This document shows, one piece after another, positions 37,288 to 48,690 of a stretch of DNA of 64,000 nucleotides. The stretch lies in NCBI GenBank assembly GCA_964016985.1, contig OZ024830.1, positions 14,403,033-14,467,032 on the forward strand. The letters run 5' to 3'. Both the position numbers and the translations under genes were made by a program. Numbering within the stretch: the first letter of the stretch is position 1; each line of letters begins with the position of its first letter. Source of the DNA: Anodontia alba. Lineage: Eukaryota > Mollusca > Bivalvia > Lucinida > Lucinidae. The notes under the pieces are model-generated. The model was not told the DNA's origin. It ran no database searches and worked only from the letters and a program-made list of their open reading frames with translations.

Positions 37288-38130
37288 TAAGGTAAGAGAA
37301 AAGTCCAGGGAGTGCCACAATCACAAACCGCAGCCCTTCCCAGACCCCAAGAGGAAGAGGAAACCGACAAATCTAAACAAACACAAACCAAACAAACGTA
37401 CTAAAAGCACTAAGATTAGCTCTCTCTTCCCAAAGCGAGGTAATCGCAATACTAAAAGGTCTGAAAAACACAAGAACAAAATGACACACGGAAAGACATA
37501 CAACAAATCGCCTCGTAGAATAAACCACAAAGCAACAAGGAGTAAGACTAAGACCGGGACAACCGCCTTAGAACGGTCGGTAGAGCAAACCACCGTGGGG
37601 TTTAAAGCACTTTTACAGCTAGCTAACTTCACCCTGGGTCCCGATACTACTCTTAATACATAAATACATAAAAATTCGGTTCGCATAAAGGCTCCCAACT
37701 CAGTCAACGCATCAAAGCGAAAACATAAAAATCAAATTAATCACTATAATAAACAAAGACGAGTACTCATGGCTAATTCTACTGTATGCCAGAGTAAATG
37801 AAAACCAAAAGTTGAACCACGGCGGGCCAAGCCAAAGACATATCGTCAAGCCCCTACCCACTGGTTAAAGTTTTACGAAGAGGCCGTCATTGAGTCTAAG
37901 GCCCGAACCGCCGTCGTGCAATTAAAGAGTGAAGCATAGCCATCAACTATGATTGGGTTGACAACTAGGCATGCAGTCTGCCGCATAATATCCAGGCTAT
38001 AGCCAATTCTTTTATAACGGTTAAATAGTTTTCTGAATTGCTCCGAAAAGTTAGATCTACCTACAATTTTTCTAAATCTGTACACTAAGTCACTGTAAAA
38101 TTCGGGTTCCGATATACCTTGTTGGAGAAG
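37288..38130 (-). mobile_element. PLE copy J, main (minus) part
   Basis: Family end at 37291, complete 3' UTR, then the intact C-terminal segment FSEQFRKLFNRYKRIGYSLD to MTASS (stop at 37873). It breaks at 38130 inside the LLQQGISEPEF region. Confidence 0.85.
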
Positions 38131-38131
38131 T

Positions 38132-38262
38132 GTTACCTCATCATCTTATAAAAGATAAACTTTTTGATTTAATTAACCGAACGTTTATTCGGGAGAATAC
38201 CCAGTAATTGGCTTGCAAAGAAGAATGTGCTTTTTTCACTTCTGATGTGTATAATAATCACA
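38132..38262 (+). mobile_element. PLE copy J, inverted upstream RT segment
   Basis: Sense-oriented codons LPHHLIKDKLFDLINRTFIR then FFTSDVYNN match the RT stretch around 33780-33660 of copy G. That stretch lies about 0.75 kb upstream in the element, and here it joins the main part in inverted orientation. Confidence 0.85.
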
Positions 38263-39505
38263 GCCAAACCTACCACTCGCGAGAACACATAAAACATGCT
38301 TATGATTATATGCGCCTACAGTTTGTTTGGTTTGATGTAGGCAATGTGACGTAAGGTTTTATTTGTACGTGCAACTTGGTTGAAAATATCGGCTGACCAT
38401 TCATGTCGCTGTACTAGAGTCTGTAGTCATTTGGCTGATTTCAACGCTCGTAATATTAGAACGCTATCAATGCTAGCATTGTAACACCGCTTGGCGTTAA
38501 CCAAGTGACCGATGAACATCATAATCAGTTTATAGTTCAGAGTGACACAACCATCACCTCATAAGCTATTAAGTTGGCCTGAGCTATATTTCATTGTCTA
38601 CGGATTTTGTTATGTAAGCTTGAGGAAGTTTTGCTGTGTCATGCTTAGGATACTGATACAGTGGCATGAGAATTAAAATTATTTGTAGGCTAGTGTTACA
38701 TAAGTACCTATATTTCTTTTACATTTGTCTTGAAAATGTGGATTGAAATATAAAGTACTATCTGCTGGATGCATGACATTTTTTGGATAATGGATGCGTC
38801 CTAGACAAAAATATCTTTTTCAGTGAGACAGACATTGTATTGTACAGTAACTCAATCTTATATTTTAGCGACTATTAATTTGATGCATTTTCTTTTTTTT
38901 TTTTTTTTTTTTTTTGCTAAACATTAATGCAACCCTATTAGCACTAAGCGGTGCCAGTGACACCACATACACCATGTATTGACTGACGGAATATACAACT
39001 TGGTTACTTTGTCAGCCCTAGTATCACAATGCACTGTCATTAATGTGTATTAGATGTCCGTCCATGGTTCTTATAGGAATACTTTCTAATGGTATATGAA
39101 CTTGAAAAACATGAAGTGAACAAGTGAAACAACAAAGACAGAAACTGGCAAGATAAACACAATGCGTTGGTATTGCACAACATATTGACACCACGAGCAC
39201 TTATTGTCCTCTATCAACACTAAGCGTTGCAGTTGCGACGATAAGTGCTCACGGATAACATTAAGCGTTGCTACTTGCAGTAGCAACGCAATTAATCGTA
39301 GGATTAACACTAAGCGGCCTCAACATAAAGCTGACTATTTGGTTGATTGGGTCTGGATACGTTTCGTTTGTTTTGCGGCTCGCCGGGGTTTAAATGGTGG
39401 TCTTCTTTTGCTTTAGTGTTTCAGTGGTGCTGTTGACAACCAGGGATCTCCTGGTGACTCTACACGTTATAACCGTCGTGTCCTCATATATACTTCATCG
39501 AAAAA
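38263..39505. other. no gene; AACACTAAGCG-type repeats
   Basis: ACACTAAGCG(T/G)TGC-like phrases recur near 38940, 39210, 39260 and 39308, one within a small GTTGCTACTTGCAGTAGCAAC hairpin. Poly-T at 38892-38914. Otherwise unrecognised. Confidence 0.4.
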
Positions 39506-39567
39506 AAGGTAAAAAGAAAAGTCCAGGGAGTGCCACAATACAAGTTGCAGTCAGTCCCTGACACCTG
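39506..39567 (-). mobile_element. PLE copy K (about 60 bp of 3' end)
   Basis: GGTAAAAAGAAAAGTCCAGG followed by a diverged family end. Confidence 0.75.
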
Positions 39568-40240
39568 AGGTATTTTGTCGTTGATTATATTTGTTGACTC
39601 ATTTATGAGCTAGGATCTTCCATGCGAACCAAACAACCAACTACATGTTGTTAACTGCGGTGGAAGACAAAGGTGAGGGTTGGGATCCCATAAAATAGGT
39701 TCAAGACCCAAGTAATGTAATACTGAGCGTTTCTAGGCGGCGCTTTTACTGCTGTTTATTTTTTTCTTCCATTGTTTTAAGTTTAGTAATGTTTCACATG
39801 TTTTTCAATACTCATTTCCGTGAAAATGTATTTAGTTTAGTGAGGGTGGCTCAGTTGCCCACTCTTTGGAAAAAGAGCTGCTAACTTGCCTTTTCATAGC
39901 TGTGCATCTTTTCCTTACATTTAGGGGCTTTGTTGTGGGTTATGGTTGAGTTTGGCCTGCTGTGTACTTATTTAATTTAGAACCCGGTCGGTTTTTATTT
40001 TCTTCGGTGGATTCATGTTGGCTGGAGGCAATAAAGGAAATATCTCCTCGGTGTCAGCATGACCAAGAGCTAATTATAATAAATACACCGAAACCACGTC
40101 GCAACGCAGTTCATTTCGTAGGGAGTTTGTTAATTTTCTGCTTTATGCCTCTTCTATCGAACATTGTACTTCTATCTACCTTTTGACATCCCACTGGATA
40201 AACAACGTTGACACAACACCAAAATAGTGTTCATTTAACA
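39568..40240. other. no gene seen
   Basis: Region beyond the 3' end of the Mab-21 gene. A GTAGAAGACAAAGG-like phrase and GC-rich patches only. Confidence 0.3.
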
Positions 40241-40246
40241 TTTATT
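40241..40246 (-). terminator. AATAAA polyadenylation signal of the Mab-21/cGAS-like gene
   Basis: TTTATT on the plus strand is AATAAA on the minus strand, about 65 bases past the stop at 40311. This is a sensible distance for a short 3' UTR. Confidence 0.45.
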
Positions 40247-40310
40247 AATAATTATTTTCTAAATATGGGTCGCAGCGATGTCTTTTGTATGAATGCTATA
40301 CTCAAAACCT

Positions 40311-41956
40311 TTAGAGTTTTCCGATGTAAAGGTACGCTAACGTAGATTTAATAGAACCGTATCCATACGCAGTTACCATAGAATAAACATACATGATGTA
40401 GATCAAACCATTATACAAGAAAATTACCCATCCCTTTTCCGTATCTATAGTGCACAAAGTCAGTCCAGCAACATATATGACAGAACACGTTACTCGCAAC
40501 CATGCATCAAAGCTAATCATTGTACAATTCCGTAAATGGTTAGGTAATAATTGTCGCTTGAAAGAAGAAGTTTCGGGGGTCAGAAACAAATAAGTTATGC
40601 TACAGTACATCAAAATGGTGCCTAAGACAAAATTTTCAGATCCACTTGAGCGAAATGCGATAACTATATTTGGAATGAAGATTATGATAAGACAGATACA
40701 CCTTACTACTGCTGGAAGAGACAGTTTTGGAGGTTTGCTTGTTACAATTTCACATGATGAATCGTAGTTGTATACTTCTATAGGTGTATCCCTAATTTGA
40801 CCGAGACCACCCTTCACGTAGCTTAATCCAACCCGCTCCACCCAATTTGATGTGTATGAATTTGTAAATGGGTTAAACGGATGCCTTATCCCCTCTGCTC
40901 CTAAATTGCTTACTTTATCTTCTAGCATACCGTAGATACACATGCCCATATCGGCTTTCTGACAGCATTGCTTCACGTAATGGTGTTCCCAAACAATTAG
41001 CTTCAGTGCGTAGGAATGTAACTGTGTACGTTTATCAAGCAAGTATTTCCTTATACTGTTTTTCTCACATTCAAGAGGAAATGGCTCTCCGTTTACCAGA
41101 TACTTCAGAATCTTGTAGCATTTTCTATGATGTTCTGACAAATTTCGCGTAAACTGTATCTCTGCTTCAGTAAAAGTTACCCTAAACCTCGTTCCTTTGA
41201 TGGGCATGAGTAGCACGGAACCGAAATTTCTTATATAGTCCATGTCTTTTGAAATCCTACAATCTTCTGCTGGCAATGCGTTAAAATAAACTTCACAATT
41301 TACCTTCACCGCAGGACACAAGTCAAGTGATATTTCCATAAGTGTTTGATCTGCTTTGCTTTTCCACTGGAGTTCGATCGTACATGCTGGACCATGCGTT
41401 TCTGGTTTTGAACGTTTAAATTTTAGTTCACCTGTGCTTGTCTTGACGAATGACCTCACACACAACATAATCGCCTGGTAAACAGCAGTCGAAAATAACG
41501 TTTTCAATCCCTGTCGAAGACATGAGAGCCAGTGGGTCGCCCTGATATAATCATTGTCGCTAAGATCCTGGAATATTGACTTGAGATTATCATCCTGCAG
41601 CTTCACGTGCATGTATTCACGAGTTGAGCTCTCTGGATCTGCTGGAGTTATTGACACAGCCCCTGGTTTAGAAATATTTTCCAGCGTTAGTATATAGTCA
41701 AACTCACATGGTCTTACGATCTGTGTTCCTTCACGGGCACTACCCGCTGGAATTAGCTCCTGTATTTTTAGTCTAGAATCAATTTTATCTAATGTTTTAG
41801 CTAACAGTTTCACCTGTGTATTGACAGCTTCATGGATATCCTTGATTTCCTCATCGCTAAACTTGTTATTCAGATCAAGTTTCTTATCAAAGAGGTCATT
41901 GAGAAACCTTGTCACTGTTTCAAATTCCTCAGAGTCTTTGTCTTTAGGCCTTTCAC
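40311..41956 (-). CDS. exon 2 of a Mab-21/cGAS-like nucleotidyltransferase with C-terminal membrane helices
   Basis: The acceptor (pyrimidine run, then CAG at 41957) opens this exon. The exon contributes 547 full codons plus two bases of a shared Cys codon, and ends in a stop at 40311. Counting from the first Val of the long open frame (41915), the nucleotidyltransferase signature reads G-S-A-R-E-G-T at 58-64. Metal-binding candidates are E71 and D73 (EFDYILTLE), with the third acid at D198 (MEISLDLCP). HHRKCYKILKYL at 262-273 and the LHSYALKLIVWEHH helix at 299-312 are typical of the Mab-21 C-lobe. No cGAS-type zinc thumb precedes the HHRKC motif. Four hydrophobic helices follow, at about 399-421, 427-446, 471-489 and 494-516. 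By family knowledge this is a cGAS-like receptor that would make a cyclic dinucleotide on sensing nucleic acid. Membrane tethering is inferred from the helices. There is no disruption. A Mab-21 protein without enzyme activity is the alternative. Confidence 0.85.
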
Positions 41957-42469
41957 CTGTGAAAAATAGATCTGAGTGCGTGTAGAAAATAATAAGGGAA
42001 GTTCACAAGAGAATGCTTGGTCTACGCTGCGCTGACATTAGCTATATAAAGACAGATGTCTTCTACTGCATACAATGACCATTTATTTGAGATAACAAGG
42101 AAATATATAGTACTCAAGAACAGAATCCATGATAACACGTATCAAAAAAGGATGAAATTGGTCTAAAAAAGTATAAAAATTACAAGTACTCGCTGTGTTT
42201 TAAAAATACCCCATGCATGTAGCACCCCAGCTAACAGAAACAAGAGCTGTCAGCAGACAGCAGACAGCATAGCTCGCCTGGAATTGGGGTGATACTGAAG
42301 TGTCAGTGTGCTCTTTAGGACCAGTCTGATTTGGGTCTGCACTGTTTGCTTAGGCCTATCTGTCCCAATACTTAAAATTCTTACGGTAAGAGGAAATGTT
42401 ATGGTATCACTTGATAGGGCATCTTGTGCTATGGTTTGGTCATTTTATGTCATGAATTTGACATTATCA

Positions 42470-43160
42470 GGGATCAATTATAAAATTTCTAAGTCTGTGA
42501 CCTTGACCTTGAGGTCATAGGCATGGGTGTCGGTGATGATGAAAAAAGCTTTGGGCCTGTATCTATTATCTTTCCAAATATGAACCAAATCTATCTAACG
42601 GTTTGGAAAATATGAGCTCTTAAAACACTTTAATATAAATTTCTTAGTTATTAAAAAGGTAAGAGCAAAAAGTCCAGGGAGTGCTACAATCACAAACCTC
42701 AGCCCTTCCCAGAATTTGACCTTGAGGCCATGGGAAAGGGCAGTGAATACTGCTGAATAAAACTTTAGACCTGTATCTATCATTATGTCAAATATGAACA
42801 AAATCCATCATATGGTTTGGAATATATGAGCTCTTAAAAACTTTAATATAAAACATTTAAGCCTGTGACTTTGACCTTGAGGTCAAAGGCATAGACAGGG
42901 TATTGCTGAATAAAACTTTGGAACTGTATCTATCATCATACCAAATATAAACAAAATCTGTCGTATAATTTGGACAATATGAGCTCTTAAAAATCTTTAA
43001 CATTAAAAATTTCTAAGTCCATGACCTTGACCTGACCTTGGCCTTTAAGTAATGGGCTGGTGAATAGCTGAATAAAATTTTGGAACTATATTTGTCATAC
43101 CAAATATGAACCAAATCTATCAAATGGTCTGGAAAGTATAAGCTCTTAAAAAACGTTAAC
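42470..43160 (+). repeat. 150-bp tandem array (four units)
   Basis: GTGACCTTGACCTTGAGGTC, AATATGAACCAAATCTATC and TATGAGCTCTTAAAA recur near 42490, 42715, 42865 and 43020. It ends in GACGCCGACGCTGACGCCGA. PLE copy L interrupts the first unit. Confidence 0.8.
42653..42713 (-). mobile_element. PLE copy L (about 60 bp of 3' end)
   Basis: AAAAAGGTAAGAGCAAAAAG to CAGCCCTTCCCAGA, inside the 150-bp array. Confidence 0.85.
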
Positions 43161-45833
43161 GTAAATATGGACGCCGACGCTGACGCCGATTACTGGGGAA
43201 AGGCATTAGTTTTTCTTGGACTTCGTCCGGGCGAGCTAAAAAGTATTCCAGAAACGTTTCTGGAATGTTGTATTTCGGTTGTGGAAACGTTTTGGTTTAA
43301 CACCTTTTTTGAGGGGATGTTTGGAAATATACCTCGAGGATTCCATAACGTTTTGGTGAAACGTTTCTAAAATTTTTTTTGTAATATTACAGCTACCTTC
43401 ATAAGCTTTCCTAGAAGCTTAGTCTCAGATTTCTCTAATAAATATTGTAAGAGGAGTTGATTTCACCGCACATGCGTTATCTGCATTACTGCCAATGCAT
43501 CTGTGTAGGGAAACAAAGGGGAGTAATTCTAAATGTATTGGCCCCTGAACTCTAATTTGTTTTTTACATCACCAGCTTATGCATAGCAGCAATTATACAA
43601 AATATGACATAATTTCATAAATTCTTGTGCAATTTACAAAGCATATATCAAACTTAACGGATATCCGGACGGAACGACAGACAGAATATCCCACTTAAGC
43701 ATCGTTTTGCACATGGGTTGGGTATAATTATAGGAATTAGGTTTTGTCAATTACAACTACACTGACAACATGCAAACTAAATGGCAAACGATGTATTACC
43801 TGATCACGCCTGATCAAAGGCAACAACGTTTGCTAAGACACTTCACTGTTTGCCTAAACCAACTTGTCCCAAACTTTAGGCTTCTACGGTAGTTAATGGA
43901 CAAAAGTTTAATGTCTTATGGTTTGCAAACTATCAGATTACAAGGGTCCAATAGTAAACATTTAAGCAATTCACATAATATATAAGTAGACTATTTGTAA
44001 CTGCACCACCACTTCAAGTAAGCTTGTCATGAGAACCGATATACCTTTGATTAAGGAAAACCCACATCTCCCAAGCCAACCTGCATGAGGTTCGGCGATC
44101 CCAATCTATACATTATGTAACATTTTATCATCATTATTTAATTTTCAGATCCGTACTTTGTTCTGTGCATAACTGTTGATATCAGAACTTTCCACAAACG
44201 TTTTATATATTACAGACAGACTTCTACGACGGACATAACGGAAGCTGCTGAGTCAGGCACACGGAGAAGAAGGAGCAAATTTCAATACTTAATCTGATTG
44301 GTTTCCAGAACTTAAATGCCATATTCAGACTTCAATGAAGCTCAGGCTTGGTTATTACAATCTTAATTGAAGACTTTTGTAAAAGCTTCCTTCCTAAGGA
44401 ATTAGAAAATAATTTTGCAAACCAATTATTGAGCTATTTTTTTATCCATCGTCCTTATCTTAAAGGAAAAGGATAGCTTAGATAAATAGCATTGATTTTA
44501 AGGAAACTGGCAAGCAAAATATTTTGCCGAAATCTCGTGCAAATCGGATAAGATATAAATGAGTTATACAAGTCTGAAATATTATTTAACAGAATTGGAA
44601 GTGAGACTGTAGCGCCATTATCTCAAATTTAAGAAGAATTACTCCATTATAAAGCCAAATTTCAGTTCTATTAGCTCATAATTTTTGAGTCAAATGCAAA
44701 AGATCAGACGAATTACGGGCTTTTAGATTGCAGCTTTATTGGCATTTCTACAATTTTGTCACATAACTAGGAATTAAAAATGGCGGCCTCCATATGCTGC
44801 TAAGCAGATGGGTTGGAAAACTATATCTTGAAAACTTGTAGGCCGATTTTCTTTAAAATTTTATCATACATCGGTGCTCTTAAAAGCCTTTAATTTGAAT
44901 GACTGATTCTGTGCCTTTCCCTTTTATCGTACATTTCATTGCCTTCGTCCTCTACAAAAGTTTCTTGACTATTTTCAGGAACCTGTAATGACGAAATGTA
45001 TTCATGCAGATTTTTTCAAGCATTATCTAAATGCTGTATTTACAAGAGATTTTCAGAATGATTTCAAAATAAAACTGCCTCTATCGTTTCTAAAAACACG
45101 TGGAAATAAAAAAAAAATATGGCAGCAAACTGTAACATACAAGGGGTATACAAGATGCTCACAGAATTGTTTCATTTAACTTTTTTCAAAATTTGAATAT
45201 CATAAAAATGCAAAATTGTGGATTTTGAAGCCAGCCTGGAACTGAGAACTAAGATACAACGATGGAATATGTCTCAAGAATATTCTAAAAATCTTCAGAG
45301 AATTATACTGAAGACACTCAGAAAGGTTCTGGAAACACTCTAAAAAACGTTCAAAGAACGTTCTGAAAAATCAAAGAACGTTCCGAGACTTCCAGAGAAT
45401 CTTCTGATAAAAAAAAAAAAAAAAAAATCATTCAGAGAACATATCTGGTAAGAGATGTGTCATCTACTTGATTATAGGCATGAAGAAGCCCTTTTACTGT
45501 TCTCTACTATCTATCGAGGGCGTGTACACTATCATGAAATATATATGACGCATATATGACTTCTAACATGCATGGATTTGTTAATCTAAACAAGTTAATG
45601 TGTTAGAACTTGTGTTTATCAAACTTTATAATCAAATGTTCGAATTTAGGCTGACAGAGTAATAGAAAATTACGACAACCGCTGTTCTCTCGAATTCGAC
45701 GGAAAGGAAGTAGAATGGGGCTGCTAAATATTCTTATGTATATTTTTTAATTTGTTTTCGCCTGTCGATTAAAAAAAATTAATATGAAAAAAAAAAAAGA
45801 AAGTTCAGTATCAGTTTACTAGACTCCTTAATA

Positions 45834-46138
45834 CAGTTGACTTTCGTTATCTTGACCTCGCTTATCTCGAATAACCGCTTATCTCAAGTGAAAACACTCT
45901 GCTTCAACATAAAAGTCTAACAACAGGTGAAAAATATATTCCTAAGAGCAATTTCTCCTCTTTTCCACAATAGTTTTGCTATATCCCTAACCTCAATAGT
46001 CCAATTACATATAAATTTGTTAAATGTGGTTGTTCGAATTAATTTTTCCCCAATTCTGCAAATCTGATATTTTGAGGTACGGATATCTCGAAGTATGTCA
46101 GAGAGTCCCTTGGAATTCGAGACAACGAGAGTCGACTG
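45834..46138. mobile_element. 305-bp MITE, pogo/Tigger type by its ends
   Basis: CAGTTGACTTTCGTTATCT at the left and ACAACGAGAGTCGACTG at the right are inverted, with TA on both outer sides (45832-45833 and 46139-46140). The interior has CTCGAATAACCGCTTATCTC-type motifs. Partial relatives occur near 2020-2140 and 62660-62780. Confidence 0.75.
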
Positions 46139-46447
46139 TATAACATACACTTAATTACGAAATCAAAGGTAAATATTTGAAATACTACGTGTTACGAATG
46201 TTTTGTTTTAAAAAGTTCTTAAACATTGCAACTGAGCGCCGTCTCTTATTTACCATATTTGCAGAACCCGGTCTATATAAGTTTTCGTGAGTTTTTTTTT
46301 TTTTTTTTTTTTTTCCCAGTTTTGTCTAATCTACTCAACATGTTTGACGGTTGAATATAGTGTTCCAAAGAAAGCAATCGTTTTTGACTTTTATTTTTCA
46401 AAAAAAAAAAAAAAAAAGTTTCCTAATGGTTATATCCGACAATTCAT

Positions 46448-46748
46448 TTTGTGTTGTGGTTTTACGACCCAGTCAACCCGGTGAGGTCATGTCGAGTGCG
46501 GTCAGTTTACCTAGCCGTACTTTTACTGGGCAGGCTTAGTCGTCTAGGCGGTTGACCAGTAGTGTGCACATTCTTTCGCCAGAAACTGACAACTGCCCTT
46601 CTTGAATCAGCAGAAGGGAGAGAATGACCGTAGAAAATATTTCATGATCAAATCTCCACGAAAGAATGTTGCCGACCCGGCGGGGTTCGAACCCGCAACC
46701 TCCTGATTATCAGTCGGACGCGCATCCAACTGCACCACCAAGGTCGGC
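46448..46748 (-). mobile_element. full-length 301-bp tRNA-derived SINE with 13-bp target duplication
   Basis: Sense strand runs from 46748 down. It starts with a tRNA-like head: A-box region GGTGCAGTTGGATGCGC and B-box GGTTCGAACCC. A body follows (TTCTTTCGTGGAGATTTGA, GCTGATTCAAGAAGGGCAG, TGCCCAGTAAAAGTACGG) and then a short A/C-rich tail. TCCGACAATTCAT flanks it exactly on both sides (46435-46447, 46749-46761), so insertion was by retrotransposition and is fairly recent. It lies in the cGLR-like intron. Confidence 0.9.
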
Positions 46749-47229
46749 TCCGACAATTCATAAATGTGACATAGACTGAACGTTTTTACAGCATAAGGTT
46801 CAACGAAACTATTCTTAAAACCAATGAAAAACGTTGCAATAACATTTTAACGACGTAAAGTTCACCAAACCTTTGCGCAACCAAATGCGAATGTTCTAGT
46901 TATGTTTCTGTTAGCTGGAATATTGTCGGCACACCGAAAGTTAAAACATTAACTTTATATTTAAAAAAAGACTTTATTTATCAATACGACATTAAAATTG
47001 GATGTAAGAACAGGCCGAAAGCTAAATGAAAACAAATTATGGTGAATGTTTTAATAAATGCATAGACTGTAGAGCGGATGATGTGAAAAAGATTTCGTAT
47101 TATAAGTATACTAAACTTTAAATTGACTCATGGCACATTGATAATGAGTGTAGCTTGATATCTTTTCCTTCAAAATCCCGGATATACTCTCATGTTCTTC
47201 TAGTAGAGGGCCCCTTGTTGTGTTAAAAA

Positions 47230-47232
47230 TGG

Positions 47233-47270
<38 letters not shown>
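47230..47270. repeat. poly-A tract
   Basis: About 40 A. Confidence 0.95.
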
Positions 47271-47271
<1 letters not shown>

Positions 47272-47412
47272 AACGCCAGAGTGAAAGTAAACGATTAAAA
47301 TTGACATGGAAACACGCATATTTGTCAAGAAAACACTTGTCTTTCTGCTCCATCCCTACAATGGGGTTTAGACATCATATATATATATACAATAGTACAT
47401 GTACAATACATG

Positions 47413-47810
47413 AGCCGGCCTCGGTTGCTCAGATGGACGCGCGTCCGACTGGTGATCAACAGGTTGCGGGTTTGACCATTCGCCGGGTCGGCAACATTCT
47501 TTCGTGGAGATTGATTATGAAATATTTTGTACGGTTATTCATTCCTTTCCGCTGATTCAAGTATTAGTATAAACATATTTTATTGCATCATTTCATGGCA
47601 ATGGGGTCGGGCCACAAGTTCTACCAACATTAGTTACGACCCTCCCCGCTGATTCAAGAAGGGCATTTGTCAGTTTCTGGCGAAAGAATGTGCACAATAC
47701 TGGTTGACCGCTTAGAGGACTAAGCCTGCCCAGTAAACGTGTGGTTAGGTAAACTGGCCGCGCTCGACGATCCCATTTGGTTGAATGGGTCGTAAAATCT
47801 CCACACAAAC
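47413..47810 (+). mobile_element. SINE, same family, with about 95-bp internal insertion
   Basis: tRNA-like head GCCGGCCTCGGTTGCTCAG at 47413, then the shared body. The body halts at CCGCTGATTCAAG (about 47550) and restarts at the same phrase near 47648. The tail ends within about ten bases of the cGLR-like exon 1 donor, on the opposite strand. Confidence 0.8.
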
Positions 47811-47823
47811 AAACAATACTTAC

Positions 47824-48295
47824 ATGACAAAAGCGCCATCTCTTCATAGGAAAGATTGGCTTCTCCTGGAGGTATGTTGTCAATACTAGCGCTTTCGGTT
47901 TCTACCTTAAATTCTAAATCAATTTCTAAGTCCATAACATCGAGTGCATCTTTTGCTGCTGTTGGATTCCCATTTTTGCAATTCATGAGCACATCGTCAC
48001 GCGATTCCTGCTTTTCTGACTCCCTCAAAGTCCTAGCCGGGTGGCCCTTATTCATTTCCAGTTTAGTACTATCCTGCAAACGCAGTCCTTGAATAACTTC
48101 TTTGTTTCTTGAGTAAATCAATGTGTCAGTCGTTTGTGCTTGGGTTTCGTACTCTGCATATGAACGAGAACTAATACTTTGCGTTTCCTCGTTATTTACT
48201 ACGACGTTTACCTCAATCGGAAACTTTATTGTCGTCTCATCTGACGAGTTAGTTTCATTAGAGAATGATTCCATTGATTCCTTTCGCTTGCGCAT
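47824..48295 (-). CDS. exon 1 of the Mab-21/cGAS-like gene (disordered N-terminus)
   Basis: The start ATG at 48295 is the first Met after an in-frame TAA about 27 bases upstream. The exon encodes 157 residues plus one base, then reads into a perfect GTAAGT donor at 47823. That base joins the acceptor at 41956 to make a Cys codon, and the frame runs straight into the nucleotidyltransferase exon, giving about 705 residues in total. The segment begins basic (MRKRKES), then is rich in Ser, Thr, Glu and Asp, without hydrophobic helices. It looks like a disordered leader, as is common ahead of cGAS-type domains. A SINE sits immediately on the intron side of the donor. Extra small exons in the 5.9-kb intron cannot be excluded. 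Linkage to exon 2 is inferred from phase and spacing. Confidence 0.65.
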
Positions 48296-48353
48296 TAGTT
48301 TAAATTTCCTTGTATAGTTCGTTTATGTTTTCGAGAAAATCCACTGTTGCTTT

Positions 48354-48362
48354 CTTTTTATA
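48354..48362 (-). promoter_or_regulatory. candidate TATA box of the Mab-21/cGAS-like gene
   Basis: The minus strand reads TATAAAAAG about 60 bases upstream of the ATG at 48295. That would place initiation near 48328 with a short 5' leader that includes the in-frame TAA. Such boxes arise by chance in AT-rich DNA, so position is the main support. Confidence 0.35.
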
Positions 48363-48599
48363 CAGTTATATTGTCGACAATTAACATCCTAGTCATTACT
48401 TTCAGTCTATTTTACGATTTATTTATTGAGCAATTGACTGTTTCCCGTCATGTGAGCGATTATATGAATTAAGTGTCTCAACTTTAAAAGAGTGTAAAAC
48501 CGGTATCCGGAAACGAATTACCACACTGCTCAAAATATTTAAAAGAATCATATTGTTATACATATCTTATCACAGCCACAGCTGATAAAATTCCCATCT

Positions 48600-48690
48600 T
48601 CTGAGAAAATAAGGTTTCACATCTTATGTGAATTGTCTGCCTACCAGATAATTCGCATAAAATTTCAAGTCTTATTTGTTACGTAGAATA
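48600..48690. repeat. GAAAATAGG-family hairpin MITE, degraded copy
   Basis: CTGAGAAAATAAGGTTTCAC opposes CATAAAATTTCAAGTCTTAT through a TTGTCTGCCTACCAGATAAT centre, resembling the 1320 copy. Confidence 0.5.

Larger units (their letters stand above)
41957..47823 (-). other. intron of the Mab-21/cGAS-like gene
   Basis: Bounded by GTAAGT at 47823 and a pyrimidine-rich CAG acceptor at 41957. It holds a 150-bp tandem array with a PLE fragment (42470-43160), a pogo/Tigger-type MITE (45834-46138) and two SINEs (46448-46748 and 47413-47810). A 16-bp perfect inverted repeat (42227-42242 and 46903-46918) nearly spans it. No other coding exon was recognised; 43170-45830 looks like unique AT-rich sequence with scattered AACGTT-rich repeats. 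Confidence 0.55.

Noticed and set aside
46672..46749. tRNA-like sequence on the minus strand
   Set aside because: Head of a SINE with a 13-bp target duplication; the anticodon arm does not pair properly, and the body continues for 220 bases.
47593..47883. 96-codon minus-strand frame overlapping exon 1
   Set aside because: Mostly SINE sequence in another frame, overlapping the supported exon.
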